Source: Betaproteobacteria bacterium
Lineage (GTDB): Bacteria > Pseudomonadota > Gammaproteobacteria > Burkholderiales > SG8-41
Reading direction: 5' to 3'
NCBI GenBank assembly: GCA_947486575.1
Contig: CANKUB010000002.1
Span: forward strand, 42,503-106,502
Length of the DNA: 64,000 nt
Under the pieces are notes generated by a model. It had not been told where the DNA came from and did no database searches. It was given only the letters and a program-made list of their open reading frames with translations. Every line of letters begins with the position of its first letter. Positions within the stretch are counted from its first letter, which is position 1. Positions 45,179 to 53,972 of this stretch are shown here, piece after piece. The translations under genes and the position numbers were made by a program.

Positions 45179-46035
45179 GCGATGTGCCAAAAGGCCAGAT
45201 CGATATCCGTGACATGCGTGTGGTGTTTGGAGCGAATGGCAATGCGGTGGAGGCGGTAAGCAACGTATCGTTCACGGTGCAACCGGGAGAGTTTGTGTCG
45301 TTGATCGGGCCGTCCGGTTGCGGCAAATCCACGTTACTCAACATCGTGGCGGGCTTTGTAGAACCGACCAATGGATTTGTTAAGGTGGATGGCGCGCCAG
45401 TCAAAGGCCCCAGCGCCAATCGCGGCGTGGTGTTTCAGCAGTATTCGTTGTTTCCGTGGCTGACGGTGCGCCAAAACGTTGAGTTCGGGTTGCGCATGCA
45501 AGGCATGTCGAGTGGGCAACGCGAAACCTCAGCGCGCACGTTGCTGGGATTGGCTGGACTCATTGCGTTCGAGAATCACTATCCAGATCAATTGTCCGGG
45601 GGGATGAAGCAACGGGTGGGTATCGTGCGCGCGCTGGCCACCAGCCCGCAAGTGCTGCTGATGGACGAGCCGTTCGGCGCCCTGGATTCGCAGACACGGG
45701 TGGTGATGCAGGAAATTCTCACGAACATGTGGCAGCAGTTCCGTATATCTGTTCTGTTTATTACGCACGACATTGAGGAATCGATATTTTTGTCAGATCG
45801 CATTTTTGTCATGACGGCACGTCCGGGGCGAATCAAGGCAGAGATTCCTGTGCCGCTGCCGCGGCCGCGCACACCGGAGATGACCGCTACACCGGCGTTT
45901 ATAGCACTGGTGCAACGCCTGAAAGCGCTGATTCGCGAGGAATCGCTTGCAGCGATGGGTTCTGAGCTGAAGGACGGCGGTCTTTCCGGTTTTGGCATGT
46001 CAGTTGGACCCAATGGCGTAGCGGAGGTGATGTGA
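45175..46035 (+). CDS. ABC transporter ATP-binding protein (SsuB/TauB type)
   Basis: A 286-residue ATPase. Walker A is GPSGCGKST (about 43-51), the Q-loop VVFQQYSLFPW, the signature LSGGMKQRVGIVRAL, Walker B VLLMDEPFGALD and the switch His in FITHDIEESIFLSDR. The C-terminal 40 residues extend beyond the core. It powers the import complex with the two upstream genes. Coupled to the DUF971 gene by a 4 bp overlap. Confidence 0.95.
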   Translation: MSDVPKGQIDIRDMRVVFGANGNAVEAVSNVSFTVQPGEFVSLIGPSGCGKSTLLNIVAGFVEPTNGFVKVDGAPVKGPSANRGVVFQQYSLFPWLTVRQNVEFGLRMQGMSSGQRETSARTLLGLAGLIAFENHYPDQLSGGMKQRVGIVRALATSPQVLLMDEPFGALDSQTRVVMQEILTNMWQQFRISVLFITHDIEESIFLSDRIFVMTARPGRIKAEIPVPLPRPRTPEMTATPAFIALVQRLKALIREESLAAMGSELKDGGLSGFGMSVGPNGVAEVM

Positions 46036-46358
46036 CCGCAGTCTTGTCAGATGCGGGATGCGTGGGGCGCTCTACGCAGCCACAGGCTATTCGAATGTGC
46101 CAGGCAAGCCGAATGCTGGAAATCGATTGGCAGGACGGCGACACCACGTCGCTGGCGCACTGCCAGCTTCGACTGGGATGCCGCTGCGCGGAATGTGTAG
46201 CGCTGCGTCGGCGTGGTGAGAATCTGGTCGCTCCGGTTGATATTGAAGTGACGGATATCGCTCCTTATGGTTCAAATGCGCTGCACTTAACGTTCAGTGA
46301 CGGGCATTGTCGTGGTATTTTTCCATTTGAGTATCTGCGCAAACTGGCTGATCGGTAA
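46032..46358 (+). CDS. DUF971 (GBBH-like N-terminal) domain protein
   Basis: A 108-residue protein. The core MLEIDWQDGDTTSLAHCQLRLGCRCAECV and the ending YGSNALHLTFSDGHCRGIFPFEYLRKL are the DUF971 pattern. C-x-C-x2-C (CRCAEC) could bind a metal. DUF971 domains are found fused to ApbC/Mrp-type iron-sulfur scaffold proteins and to gamma-butyrobetaine hydroxylases, so an iron-sulfur accessory role is plausible for this Fe-S-rich operon. The GTG start overlaps the ATPase stop, making it the last tightly coupled gene. Confidence 0.82.
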   Translation: MTAVLSDAGCVGRSTQPQAIRMCQASRMLEIDWQDGDTTSLAHCQLRLGCRCAECVALRRRGENLVAPVDIEVTDIAPYGSNALHLTFSDGHCRGIFPFEYLRKLADR

Positions 46359-46434
46359 GCTACACGTCCAGTTTCTTGAGGCGAATTGCGTATTCAGCGA
46401 TAATCCACGGTTTTTTATCGATATTTAGGCTAAC

Positions 46435-49400
46435 TTGATAGCACCTGTTAATACAACTGCGGTCACTGAACCCTTGGCGCTTGGCTTCGGGCTGACCTTC
46501 CCCGATCTCTATGATGCATCTGCGCTGGTCAGGCTGGACGCGGCGTTCCTTGCGTTCGTGGGCGCTGCCGATAGCGATTTGCAGCAGCGTGTTTTGACGG
46601 CGCGCCAAGACCCTGCGGGCATCGCAATCAAAGTTGAATCCGAGCTGTTGATCGCATTGTCTCCGCATGTGGATGCGTTCATCGCGGAGTTGTTCGGTAT
46701 CGAGGGTGAGTTGGCGACGCTTTCCGGTCAGCACAACGCGTTGGCGCCGCTGTATTCCGTGAAGCGCCTGTTTGTGCAACGCAAGGCCATGCACAAGGTA
46801 AAAGGGCCGGAAGCTGAAACGCTTGACGGCGCGGCGCTGGCCGCGAAGCTTGAAGGCTGGATGGGCACGGCGCTGACAGAGTTGGCGTTCGCGCAGCACG
46901 TGACGCGGTGGCAGAAAGATGAGGCTACTCATGCCGTCGAGCTGGAGGCCGCACTGCAATATGCCGGATGGGCAGCGCAATCGGCAGCGGGTAAACTGAA
47001 GCATGCGTCCGGTGTGCTGTTCAAGGCCCCGCATAAGCTCGATCCGCAGAATCTGGTGCCAGCCACGATAGACGGTAGCAAGGGTTATACCGAGTTTCGT
47101 TTTGACGTGAGCCGCTTGCGCCGCCGCGAAGGTTTCAAGCTGACCGACGCGGGAACCGATCTCACCGGTGCGCTGGATCACGCCAACTATTGCATCTGGT
47201 GCCACGAGCAGGGCAAGGATTCCTGCTCCAAGGGCCTCTTGGAAAAAGGCGCTAGCGGACGCGGCGCTGCCTCGTTCAAGAAAAGCCCGTTCGGCGTGAC
47301 GCTGGCCGGTTGTCCGCTGGAAGAAAAAATTTCCGAGTTTCACAAAGCGAAAACCGAAGGGCATGTGGTGGGCGCGCTGGCGATTATCGTCGTCGACAAC
47401 CCCATGGCAGCGGCTACCGGTCACCGTATTTGCAACGATTGCATGAAGGCGTGCATTTACCAGAAGCAGGAGCCGGTGGATATTCCGCAGGCGGAAACGC
47501 GCACGCTGAAAGATGTGCTGGAACTGCCGTGGGGCTTCGAGATTTACAGTCTGCTAACGCGCTGGAATCCGTTGAACCTGCGCAATCCGTATCCCAAAGC
47601 GCCCAGTGGCAAACGTGTGCTGGTGGCAGGCATGGGGCCGGCGGGTTTCTCGCTGTCGCACTTTCTGATGAACGATGGGCACACGGTCGTTGGCATTGAT
47701 GGCTTAAAAATTGAACCGTTGCCATCAGAATTTTCTGGCGTCGATGCACGCGGCCAACGCGTCGCGTTCAAGCCAATTCGCGATGTGCACGAACTCTACG
47801 ACGCACTCGACGAACGGGTGATGGCCGGATTTGGTGGTGTGGCGGAATACGGCATTACCGTGCGTTGGGATAAAAACTTTCTTAAAATCATAAGGTTACT
47901 GATTGAGCGTCGCAGTCAGTTTGCATTGTTCGGTGGCGTGCGTTTTGGTGGCACGATCACGGCTGATGTGGCGTTTGAGATGGGTTTTGATCATGTGGCG
48001 TTGGCGCTGGGGGCAGGTCGTCCCACGGTTCTTGATATGCCCAATGGCCTCGCGCGCGGCGTACGCACGGCATCCGATTTTCTGATGGGGCTGCAACTCA
48101 CGGGCGCTGGCAAGGCAGACTCAATCGCCAATATGCAGATTCGTTTGCCGGTGGTGGTGATCGGTGGTGGATTGACGGCGATTGATACAGCAACCGAGTC
48201 GCTTGCCTATTACCCGCTGCAAGTTGAGAAATTTCTGCGACGCTATGAAGTGCTGGCACGCGAACATGGTGAGATGGCCGCGCGGATCAACTGGAATGAA
48301 GAAGAGCGCGAAATTGCCGATGAGCTTTTGCAGCATGCACAAGCCATCCGTGCAGAGCGCAAGCTTGCGCTAACGCAAGGCCGCGATGCCAGGGTGATTG
48401 AGTTAATGCAATCGTGGGGTGGGGCAACCATTGCCTACCGCAGACGATTGGTCGATAGCCCGTCTTACACCTTGAATCATGAGGAAGTGCACAAGGCGTT
48501 GGAAGAAGGTATTTTCTTTGCCGAAGGTCTGACGCCGCTGGAAGTGGCAGTTGATGCGACGGGTTACACGAAGGCGCTCAAGGTGTCGGTGCAGAAACGC
48601 GGCGTGGATGGTAAGTGGAGCGAAAAAGGGCAGGCTGAATTACCTGCGCGAACCTTATTGATAGCCGCAGGGACGCAACCGAATACGGTGTTGGCGCGTG
48701 AAGATTCCGCTAACTTCAAACTGGATGGACGTTATTTCCAGGCGGTGAGTGCGGAAGGTGAGCCGATAGTTGTTGAGAAGTCGATCTCAAAACCCAATGA
48801 AATCAATGTGTTACTGTCGAAGCGTGCTGACGGTCGCAGCATGAGCTACTTTGGCGATGTGCATCCTTCGTATTTCGGTAACGTGGTGAAGGCTATCGGC
48901 AGTGCGAAGCAGGGTTATCCGGTGGTGACCCGTATGCTGGGCAAAACGCAGCCTGCGTCTGCCCTTAGTGATAGCGCGTTTCTGACTCAATTGAACGATG
49001 ATCTACGAGCGACAGTGCATGAAGTTAAGCGACTTACACCCACGATTGTTGAGGTGGTGGTGCGCGCGCCGCTGGCGGCACGTCGCTTTCAGCCGGGCCA
49101 GTTTTACCGCCTGCAGAACTTTGAGTCGCTGGCGATGCACACCGACAAAACGCGATTGGCGATGGAAGGACTTGCGCTCACGGGTGCGTGGGTAGACCCG
49201 GCGCAAGGCCTGATGTCCACCATCGTGCTGGAGATGGGAGGCTCGTCAGATTTGTGTGTTCAGCTCAAACCGGGCGAACCGGTCGTGCTGATGGGGCCGA
49301 CCGGCACCCCGACCGAGATTCCCGCCGACGAAACCGTGGCGCTGGTGGGCGGCGGGTTGGGCAATGCGGTGTTGTTCTCGATTGGCCAGGCAATGCGCAA

Positions 49401-49986
49401 GGCGGGCAGCAAGGTGCTGTACTTTGCGGGCTACAAAAAAATGATCGATCGCTACAAGGTGGCCGAAATCGAAGCCGCCGCCGATATCGTGGTGTGGTGC
49501 TGCGATGAAGAGCCGGGCTTTACGCCGAGCCGTCCGCAGGATAAAACGTTTGTGGGTAACATCGTGCAGTGCATGAAAAGTTATGCAGCGGGTGAACTGG
49601 GCGCGCAGCCCATCCGATTGCAAAACGCTGATCGCATCATCGCGATTGGTTCGGATCGCATGATGGCAGCGGTGGCGCAGGCGCGCCACGCGGCGCTCAA
49701 ACCTTTCGTCAAGGCAGAGCATTTCGCGATTGGCTCCATCAACTCGCCGATGCAATGCATGATGAAAGAAATCTGCGCGCAATGTTTGCAGCCGCATGTG
49801 GATCCGCTAACCGGCAAGACCACCTATGTGTTCTCGTGCTTTAACCAGGATCAGCCGTTGGATAAGGTGGATTGGAACGGGCTCAATCAGCGGCTACGCC
49901 AGAACTCGGTGCAGGAGAAGCTCACCGCAGAATGGCTGGATCACTGTCTGGTGAAGCTGAATCTGCGCGAGACGCAACGCATCTGA
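46435..49986 (+). CDS. Large iron-sulfur flavoprotein, NfnB-NfnA-like fusion
   Basis: 1183 residues. About 1-245 has no recognised domain. Cys253, 256, 262, 293, 333, 336 and 340 lie in a region like the two-cluster N-terminal domain of GltD/NfnB. A GltD-like oxidoreductase follows: FAD site VLVAGMGPAGFSLSHFL (about 395) and NAD(P) site VVVIGGGLTAIDTATE (about 573). Residues about 850-1100 form a ferredoxin-NADP-reductase/PyrK-like module (RRFQPGQFYRLQN, VALVGGGLGNAVLFS). A final Cys set (1108, 1114, 1117, 1135) suits a [2Fe-2S] cluster. NfnAB reversibly couples ferredoxin, NADH and NADPH; that function here is inference. TTG start with weak AGG upstream; 76 bp after the operon. Confidence 0.8.
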   Translation: MIAPVNTTAVTEPLALGFGLTFPDLYDASALVRLDAAFLAFVGAADSDLQQRVLTARQDPAGIAIKVESELLIALSPHVDAFIAELFGIEGELATLSGQHNALAPLYSVKRLFVQRKAMHKVKGPEAETLDGAALAAKLEGWMGTALTELAFAQHVTRWQKDEATHAVELEAALQYAGWAAQSAAGKLKHASGVLFKAPHKLDPQNLVPATIDGSKGYTEFRFDVSRLRRREGFKLTDAGTDLTGALDHANYCIWCHEQGKDSCSKGLLEKGASGRGAASFKKSPFGVTLAGCPLEEKISEFHKAKTEGHVVGALAIIVVDNPMAAATGHRICNDCMKACIYQKQEPVDIPQAETRTLKDVLELPWGFEIYSLLTRWNPLNLRNPYPKAPSGKRVLVAGMGPAGFSLSHFLMNDGHTVVGIDGLKIEPLPSEFSGVDARGQRVAFKPIRDVHELYDALDERVMAGFGGVAEYGITVRWDKNFLKIIRLLIERRSQFALFGGVRFGGTITADVAFEMGFDHVALALGAGRPTVLDMPNGLARGVRTASDFLMGLQLTGAGKADSIANMQIRLPVVVIGGGLTAIDTATESLAYYPLQVEKFLRRYEVLAREHGEMAARINWNEEEREIADELLQHAQAIRAERKLALTQGRDARVIELMQSWGGATIAYRRRLVDSPSYTLNHEEVHKALEEGIFFAEGLTPLEVAVDATGYTKALKVSVQKRGVDGKWSEKGQAELPARTLLIAAGTQPNTVLAREDSANFKLDGRYFQAVSAEGEPIVVEKSISKPNEINVLLSKRADGRSMSYFGDVHPSYFGNVVKAIGSAKQGYPVVTRMLGKTQPASALSDSAFLTQLNDDLRATVHEVKRLTPTIVEVVVRAPLAARRFQPGQFYRLQNFESLAMHTDKTRLAMEGLALTGAWVDPAQGLMSTIVLEMGGSSDLCVQLKPGEPVVLMGPTGTPTEIPADETVALVGGGLGNAVLFSIGQAMRKAGSKVLYFAGYKKMIDRYKVAEIEAAADIVVWCCDEEPGFTPSRPQDKTFVGNIVQCMKSYAAGELGAQPIRLQNADRIIAIGSDRMMAAVAQARHAALKPFVKAEHFAIGSINSPMQCMMKEICAQCLQPHVDPLTGKTTYVFSCFNQDQPLDKVDWNGLNQRLRQNSVQEKLTAEWLDHCLVKLNLRETQRI

Positions 49987-50045
49987 CCGCAGTGGAGCTT
50001 TCGCACTGCGCGACGGTCATGACGCGAGTCAAAGATTGCGGATAG

Positions 50046-50063
50046 CCACACTTTATAGTGTGG
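50046..50063. repeat. Perfect inverted repeat in the 220 bp gap before the LLM gene
   Basis: CCACACT-TTAT-AGTGTGG forms a 7 bp perfect stem with a 4 nt loop, 60 bp after the large flavoprotein stop. No T run follows on either strand, so it is not a clear intrinsic terminator; a protein-binding site or RNA end-stabiliser is possible. Nothing else is clear in this gap. Confidence 0.5.
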
Positions 50064-50206
50064 ACGCCCGCATCGACTAACTCATTGATTAACGCCTTGA
50101 CAGACGGCAGTGGCGCAAGCAAATTCGGGGATGTTGTCATTTAGCTGACGGTGGAATTAAACGCTTGTTGGCCCATACTATTCACGTCTTTCTATAGAGT
50201 CACGCC

Positions 50207-51295
50207 ATGAAACTTGGTTTTTTTACCATGCCTATCCATCCGCCGGAGCGCAATTACACGCAAACGCTGAAGGAGGATCGCGAAGCGATATTGCTCGCCG
50301 ACAAGCTGGGTTACAGTGATGCGTTCATCGGCGAACACACCACTGATATCTGTGAGAATATCCCATCGTGCCTCGCGTTTATTGCCAGCCTCGCACATGA
50401 AACCAAACAGATCAAGCTCGGTAGCGGCACGGTAAACCTGCCGAATGGTCATCCGGCAGCGATTGCGGCGAATGTGGCGATGGTTGATCACATGCTTGAA
50501 GGGCGGTTTTTGTTCGGTATTGGCCCTGGCGGCTTGCGCTCGGATCAGGAGGTGTTCGGCAATATCAAGAATGACCGCACCAAAATGTTTGTTGAATCGA
50601 TCGATCAAATTCTCGGCATCTGGGCAGGCAAGCCGCCATACAATCTGAAGGGCGAGTTCTGGAATATCAGCACGGCAGAAACCATGATTCCCGATGTGGG
50701 GCAGGGCGTGATGTTGAAGCCGTATCAACAGCCGCATCCGCCGATAGTGGTTACCGTTGTTGAGCCGTTTTCCAAAGGCGTAACCGCAGCGGCGCAGCGT
50801 GGCTGGAAGCCGATTTCCGCGAACTTCCTGCAACCGAACTGGGTGGCAACGCACTGGCCGAGTTATGCAAAGGGTTGCGAAATTGCCGGGTTGCCGGCGA
50901 ATCGGCAGGATTGGCGCGTGTGCAAGAGTATTTTTGTTGCAGACGACGATGCCACCGCACAGCGCTACGCCAAAACCCGCGAAGGCCCGTATGGTTTTTA
51001 TTTCTGGAACCTGCTGACCAAGCGCAAATCGCGTGGTGCGGCAAACATTTACAAGCCGGATTTATCCATGCCGGATGAAGCGGTGACGGTGGAGTTTGTG
51101 CTCGATACGCTGGTCATTGCCGGTGGTGTAAATTCTGTGGTTGAGCAAATACTCAAGTTTCGCGACACTATCGGCGACTTCGGCACGCTGCTCTACTGCG
51201 GCCATGATTGGGTAGATCCCAAACTTGCGCGTCGTTCGATGGAGTTGATGGCGACGGAGGTCATGCCGAGGGTGAATGCCGCGTTACGCGGGTGA
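50207..51295 (+). CDS. LLM-class flavin-dependent oxidoreductase
   Basis: A 362-residue bacterial-luciferase-like TIM-barrel enzyme. It has MKLGFFTMPIHPPERNY at the N-terminus, GYSDAFIGEHTTD, IKLGSGTVNLPNGHP and MLEGRFLFGIGPGGLRSDQEVFG, all family hallmarks. Such enzymes use reduced FMN (or F420) to oxidise small molecules, including alkanesulfonates, sulfones and terpenes. The substrate cannot be told. It follows the ABC/redox region on the same strand but after a 220 bp gap, so membership of that system is unproven. Convergent with imuB, 9 bp apart. Confidence 0.9.
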   Translation: MKLGFFTMPIHPPERNYTQTLKEDREAILLADKLGYSDAFIGEHTTDICENIPSCLAFIASLAHETKQIKLGSGTVNLPNGHPAAIAANVAMVDHMLEGRFLFGIGPGGLRSDQEVFGNIKNDRTKMFVESIDQILGIWAGKPPYNLKGEFWNISTAETMIPDVGQGVMLKPYQQPHPPIVVTVVEPFSKGVTAAAQRGWKPISANFLQPNWVATHWPSYAKGCEIAGLPANRQDWRVCKSIFVADDDATAQRYAKTREGPYGFYFWNLLTKRKSRGAANIYKPDLSMPDEAVTVEFVLDTLVIAGGVNSVVEQILKFRDTIGDFGTLLYCGHDWVDPKLARRSMELMATEVMPRVNAALRG

Positions 51296-51304
51296 TCTTG
51301 CGAG

Positions 51305-52774
51305 TCATGAAAAAAATCCATGCACATACCAGCGCGCAGTAATATCGCGCTCGCGGTAAATCCACAGTAGCGACTGCGCCTTATTGCGCGCGACGAAATA
51401 GTCTCGCGCGACATGCTGACCGTCCCACCAGCCAGCTTCGACGCGTTCGGGGCCGGCGAGCAGTGATAGCGGACCGTCATCGTGTGGCGCGGCGTTGGTT
51501 TCGCGCAGCGGACGTGGCGCGGTGAGCAGCCATAGCGGGCGCGTGTGCGAAAGTGTCGGTATCTGGGAACTGGCTGCAGAGTCGCTGGAGTTGAAACCGG
51601 GCTGACAGGCGCGCCATGCACGCTCCGGCCGGTAATCGGCGTGGGGCGTCAGGCCGCAGATGGCGTTTGCGCCGAGTCTTGCGTTGATTTTTTCTACAAA
51701 ACGAGAAGCACTTTCTACCTGACCTGCACTGTCGGGTAAAAACGTGAGGTTGCGTGAAGCTAACGGCGTAACTCTGCCCGATGCGATGGCGATTTCAATG
51801 GCGGCGCAGGGTAGCTCAGTGCGGGCGAGTCGTTCACGCAGCAGCGTCGACAGGTGATCGAGCTCGCGGGTGGCGCTGGAAAGCTCCAGCGTAATGATCG
51901 TAACTATTTGTTTTTCATGAATAAATTCAAATTTTGGCCGTTGTACCCCATGGCCAGTGGCGGCGAGCCAGCCACATAGCTCGGCGAGTAAACGTCGCGC
52001 GGCGAATAACAGCGCCTCGGCGTTTGCAACGGGTGCAGGCAGCGGCAGTGCAGCGCTCCAGGTTTGAGGGGCTACGAACGGCAGGCGTGGATCAGGAGAG
52101 ACGCCCAGTGCGCGATCCAGATTCGTGAGCAGGCGTTGCCCGGCGCGACGTGCGATACCGTCGCGGGGCAGCTTCTGGCAATCGCCGATTGTGCGCGCGC
52201 CGAAGTTTTCAAGCAGGTTGCGGGTGGTTTCATTGTCACAGAGCAACGCAGCGGGGAGTTTTTCCAGCGCATGACGCAGCGCGTCATGATGTTGCACGCG
52301 CAGGTTCATGCGCGAACGTGCAAACCACTGGGCAGCGAGCGGCGTTGGTGCACAGGCGATACTGGCGTTAAATCCTAGGTCGGCAACACTGCGTGTGATG
52401 TGTTGATGCAGTCTGGTAAGGCCACCAAAGAGCTTTAATGAGCCCTCGATTTCGAGCAGAATTTCGCCTGATACGGCGATACTCACAAAGGAAGTGAATT
52501 GTAGTGACCATGCTGCGATGCGCGAGAGTGTGGCGTTTTCCTTGGCAACATCTCGCGCGAGCGTGTGCAGGTTTGATGCCAGAGCGCAGGCGACGGAAAC
52601 GCTCATACCGGCTATGACACCACATGCTTGTGCCGGGCGGTTGACGGCGACTACGGTGGCGCTGGATTCAACGCTGGAGGTTATGGCTATTGCTTGCGCA
52701 TTTGATGGTGATTGCCCTCCGCGGGTGAACACTTCCAGCGGAAGCAGAGGCAAATGCAGTGCAAGCCACAGCAT
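51305..52774 (-). CDS. imuB: Y-family polymerase-like protein ImuB
   Basis: A 489-residue Y-family polymerase relative lacking catalytic residues: the DxD-containing start is replaced by LWLALHLPLLPLE and the SIDE motif by LEIEGSLKLFGG. That is the known state of ImuB, which acts as an adaptor linking the beta clamp, ImuA and the mutagenic polymerase DnaE2. A helix-hairpin-helix region (DGIARRAGQRLLTNLDRALG) and little-finger domain follow. Downstream of imuA by 26 bp; dnaE2 is not the next gene. It contains one dispersed-motif copy. Confidence 0.9.
   Translation of the reverse strand: MLWLALHLPLLPLEVFTRGGQSPSNAQAIAITSSVESSATVVAVNRPAQACGVIAGMSVSVACALASNLHTLARDVAKENATLSRIAAWSLQFTSFVSIAVSGEILLEIEGSLKLFGGLTRLHQHITRSVADLGFNASIACAPTPLAAQWFARSRMNLRVQHHDALRHALEKLPAALLCDNETTRNLLENFGARTIGDCQKLPRDGIARRAGQRLLTNLDRALGVSPDPRLPFVAPQTWSAALPLPAPVANAEALLFAARRLLAELCGWLAATGHGVQRPKFEFIHEKQIVTIITLELSSATRELDHLSTLLRERLARTELPCAAIEIAIASGRVTPLASRNLTFLPDSAGQVESASRFVEKINARLGANAICGLTPHADYRPERAWRACQPGFNSSDSAASSQIPTLSHTRPLWLLTAPRPLRETNAAPHDDGPLSLLAGPERVEAGWWDGQHVARDYFVARNKAQSLLWIYRERDITARWYVHGFFS
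51900..51919 (+). repeat. Dispersed AT-rich motif, copy 9, inside imuB
   Basis: GTAACTATTTGTTTTTCATG matches the consensus core exactly over its first 16 bases. It lies inside imuB, which is read on the other strand (FIHEKQIVTI). Confidence 0.6.
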
Positions 52775-52800
52775 GGGTGGAACCGGTGAGGATCGTAGCG

Positions 52801-53544
52801 TTAGTGTGTGGCAAAGGATGGCGCGTATGCATCAGATACGTATTTAAATGCATCGCGCTGCGTCGTGCCGGGGCGGCGCAACAGGCTGGTGTGCAGATCG
52901 AGCGCCACAGGTGCAGGGATGCCGCCGCCGCGCCGTTTGAGAATGCGCACGACAGTGTTGCCGGTTTCACGGCTGACATGCAGGCGCAGCGCAGCTTGTG
53001 TACAGGAAGCGGCGCGTGATGCGCGAAACAGCATCGCCAGCACGTTGCGTCGCTCGGCGGTGAGTTGCAGTCGGCGTAGCGCGTTTTCAGGGATGCGTTC
53101 ACTGGTTTGATCCAGCCACAGCATGACACTGCCGCAGCTTTCGGATTGCAGCGCCTGTTCGCAGGCCCATAGCTGTTCGGTCAGAGTTTTCGGGCGGATC
53201 AGCATCAGCCGCGACAGTTTGACGCCGTGCGCAGCGAGCGCGGGCGCGTAGGGCAGATAGGGCGGGGCGATCATCACCTGCCAGCGGTCAGATTGGGTGA
53301 GGCGTGCCGCAGCGGGCATTACCAGTTGCAGTTCGCCGATGCCGGGCCGTTCGACATGGATTTCAGTGATCACGCCGGTGGGCCAGCCGCTGCCGGGCAG
53401 ATGCACATCGAGTTCGGCAAAGCCGCTGGGCACGCTGGGGGTGGCGACCTGCGCGAAATCATTGCCGCGCCAGACAGCGGAGTGGTTTAGTACGCCGGTG
53501 AGTACGCCAGTGAGGGCTTGTGATGCGGAGGGTGAAGTGTTCAT
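52801..53544 (-). CDS. imuA: SOS mutagenesis protein ImuA (RecA-like)
   Basis: A 247-residue protein related to the RecA/SulA core, needed with ImuB and DnaE2 for damage-induced mutagenesis. Seen are VPSGFAELDVHLPGSGWPTGVITEI near the start, VMIAPPYLPYAPALAAHGV, and LRLHVSRETGNTVVRILKRRGGG near the end. The ATG at 53544, 5 bp after the VOC gene stop, is preferred; the open frame upstream overlaps that gene. It is part of the lexA-headed minus-strand operon. Confidence 0.9.
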   Translation of the reverse strand: MNTSPSASQALTGVLTGVLNHSAVWRGNDFAQVATPSVPSGFAELDVHLPGSGWPTGVITEIHVERPGIGELQLVMPAAARLTQSDRWQVMIAPPYLPYAPALAAHGVKLSRLMLIRPKTLTEQLWACEQALQSESCGSVMLWLDQTSERIPENALRRLQLTAERRNVLAMLFRASRAASCTQAALRLHVSRETGNTVVRILKRRGGGIPAPVALDLHTSLLRRPGTTQRDAFKYVSDAYAPSFATH

Positions 53545-53549
53545 GGTTT

Positions 53550-53942
53550 TCAGCCTGCCATCGGGGAGCAAAGTTCGACCAGTGTACCGTCGGGGCAGTG
53601 CACATAAGATACGGTTTGTCCCCAAGGCTTTTTCTGAGGTGGCTTGATTTCGCGCGCACCTGCGGATACGGCGGTTTGATGTGCGGTGGCGACATCGGGT
53701 GTGACAAACGCGACTTCCATACCCAGCGGTTTGTTGGAGGCGTTTGCGGCGATGTAGCCTTCAGGCATGTTCGATGCACCGAGCGTGTGCGCGGCAAAAG
53801 ACAGCGTGGTTTCGCCCGTATTTAATTCGCCGTAGGTGCCGGATTCGTGCAAAAAACGGCGCGAAAAACCAAACGCTTTCTCAAAAAACGCGAGTGATGC
53901 AGCAACGTCTGCTACATACACAATAGTGTAGCCAAATTTCAT
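53550..53942 (-). CDS. VOC/glyoxalase-family protein
   Basis: A 130-residue VOC-fold protein with two paired beta-alpha-beta-beta-beta modules: FGYTIVYVADVAASLAFFEKAFGF at the start and VSYVHCPDGTLVELCSPM at the end. The metal-ligand positions seem partly kept (Glu in VELCSP). Relatives include glyoxalase I, dioxygenases and antibiotic-binding proteins; no specific reaction can be given. It sits between lexA (30 bp) and imuA (5 bp) on the same strand, so it is probably damage-induced. Confidence 0.86.
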   Translation of the reverse strand: MKFGYTIVYVADVAASLAFFEKAFGFSRRFLHESGTYGELNTGETTLSFAAHTLGASNMPEGYIAANASNKPLGMEVAFVTPDVATAHQTAVSAGAREIKPPQKKPWGQTVSYVHCPDGTLVELCSPMAG

Positions 53943-53972
53943 GTTTATTCCTTGAGAGAACTTGAGCGGTGC

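Noticed and set aside
49922..50140. 72-residue minus-strand frame overlapping the end of the large flavoprotein gene
   Set aside because: The first 45 residues look protein-like, but a third of it is antisense to a conserved gene end and it spans a perfect hairpin. A gene remnant is possible but unsupported.
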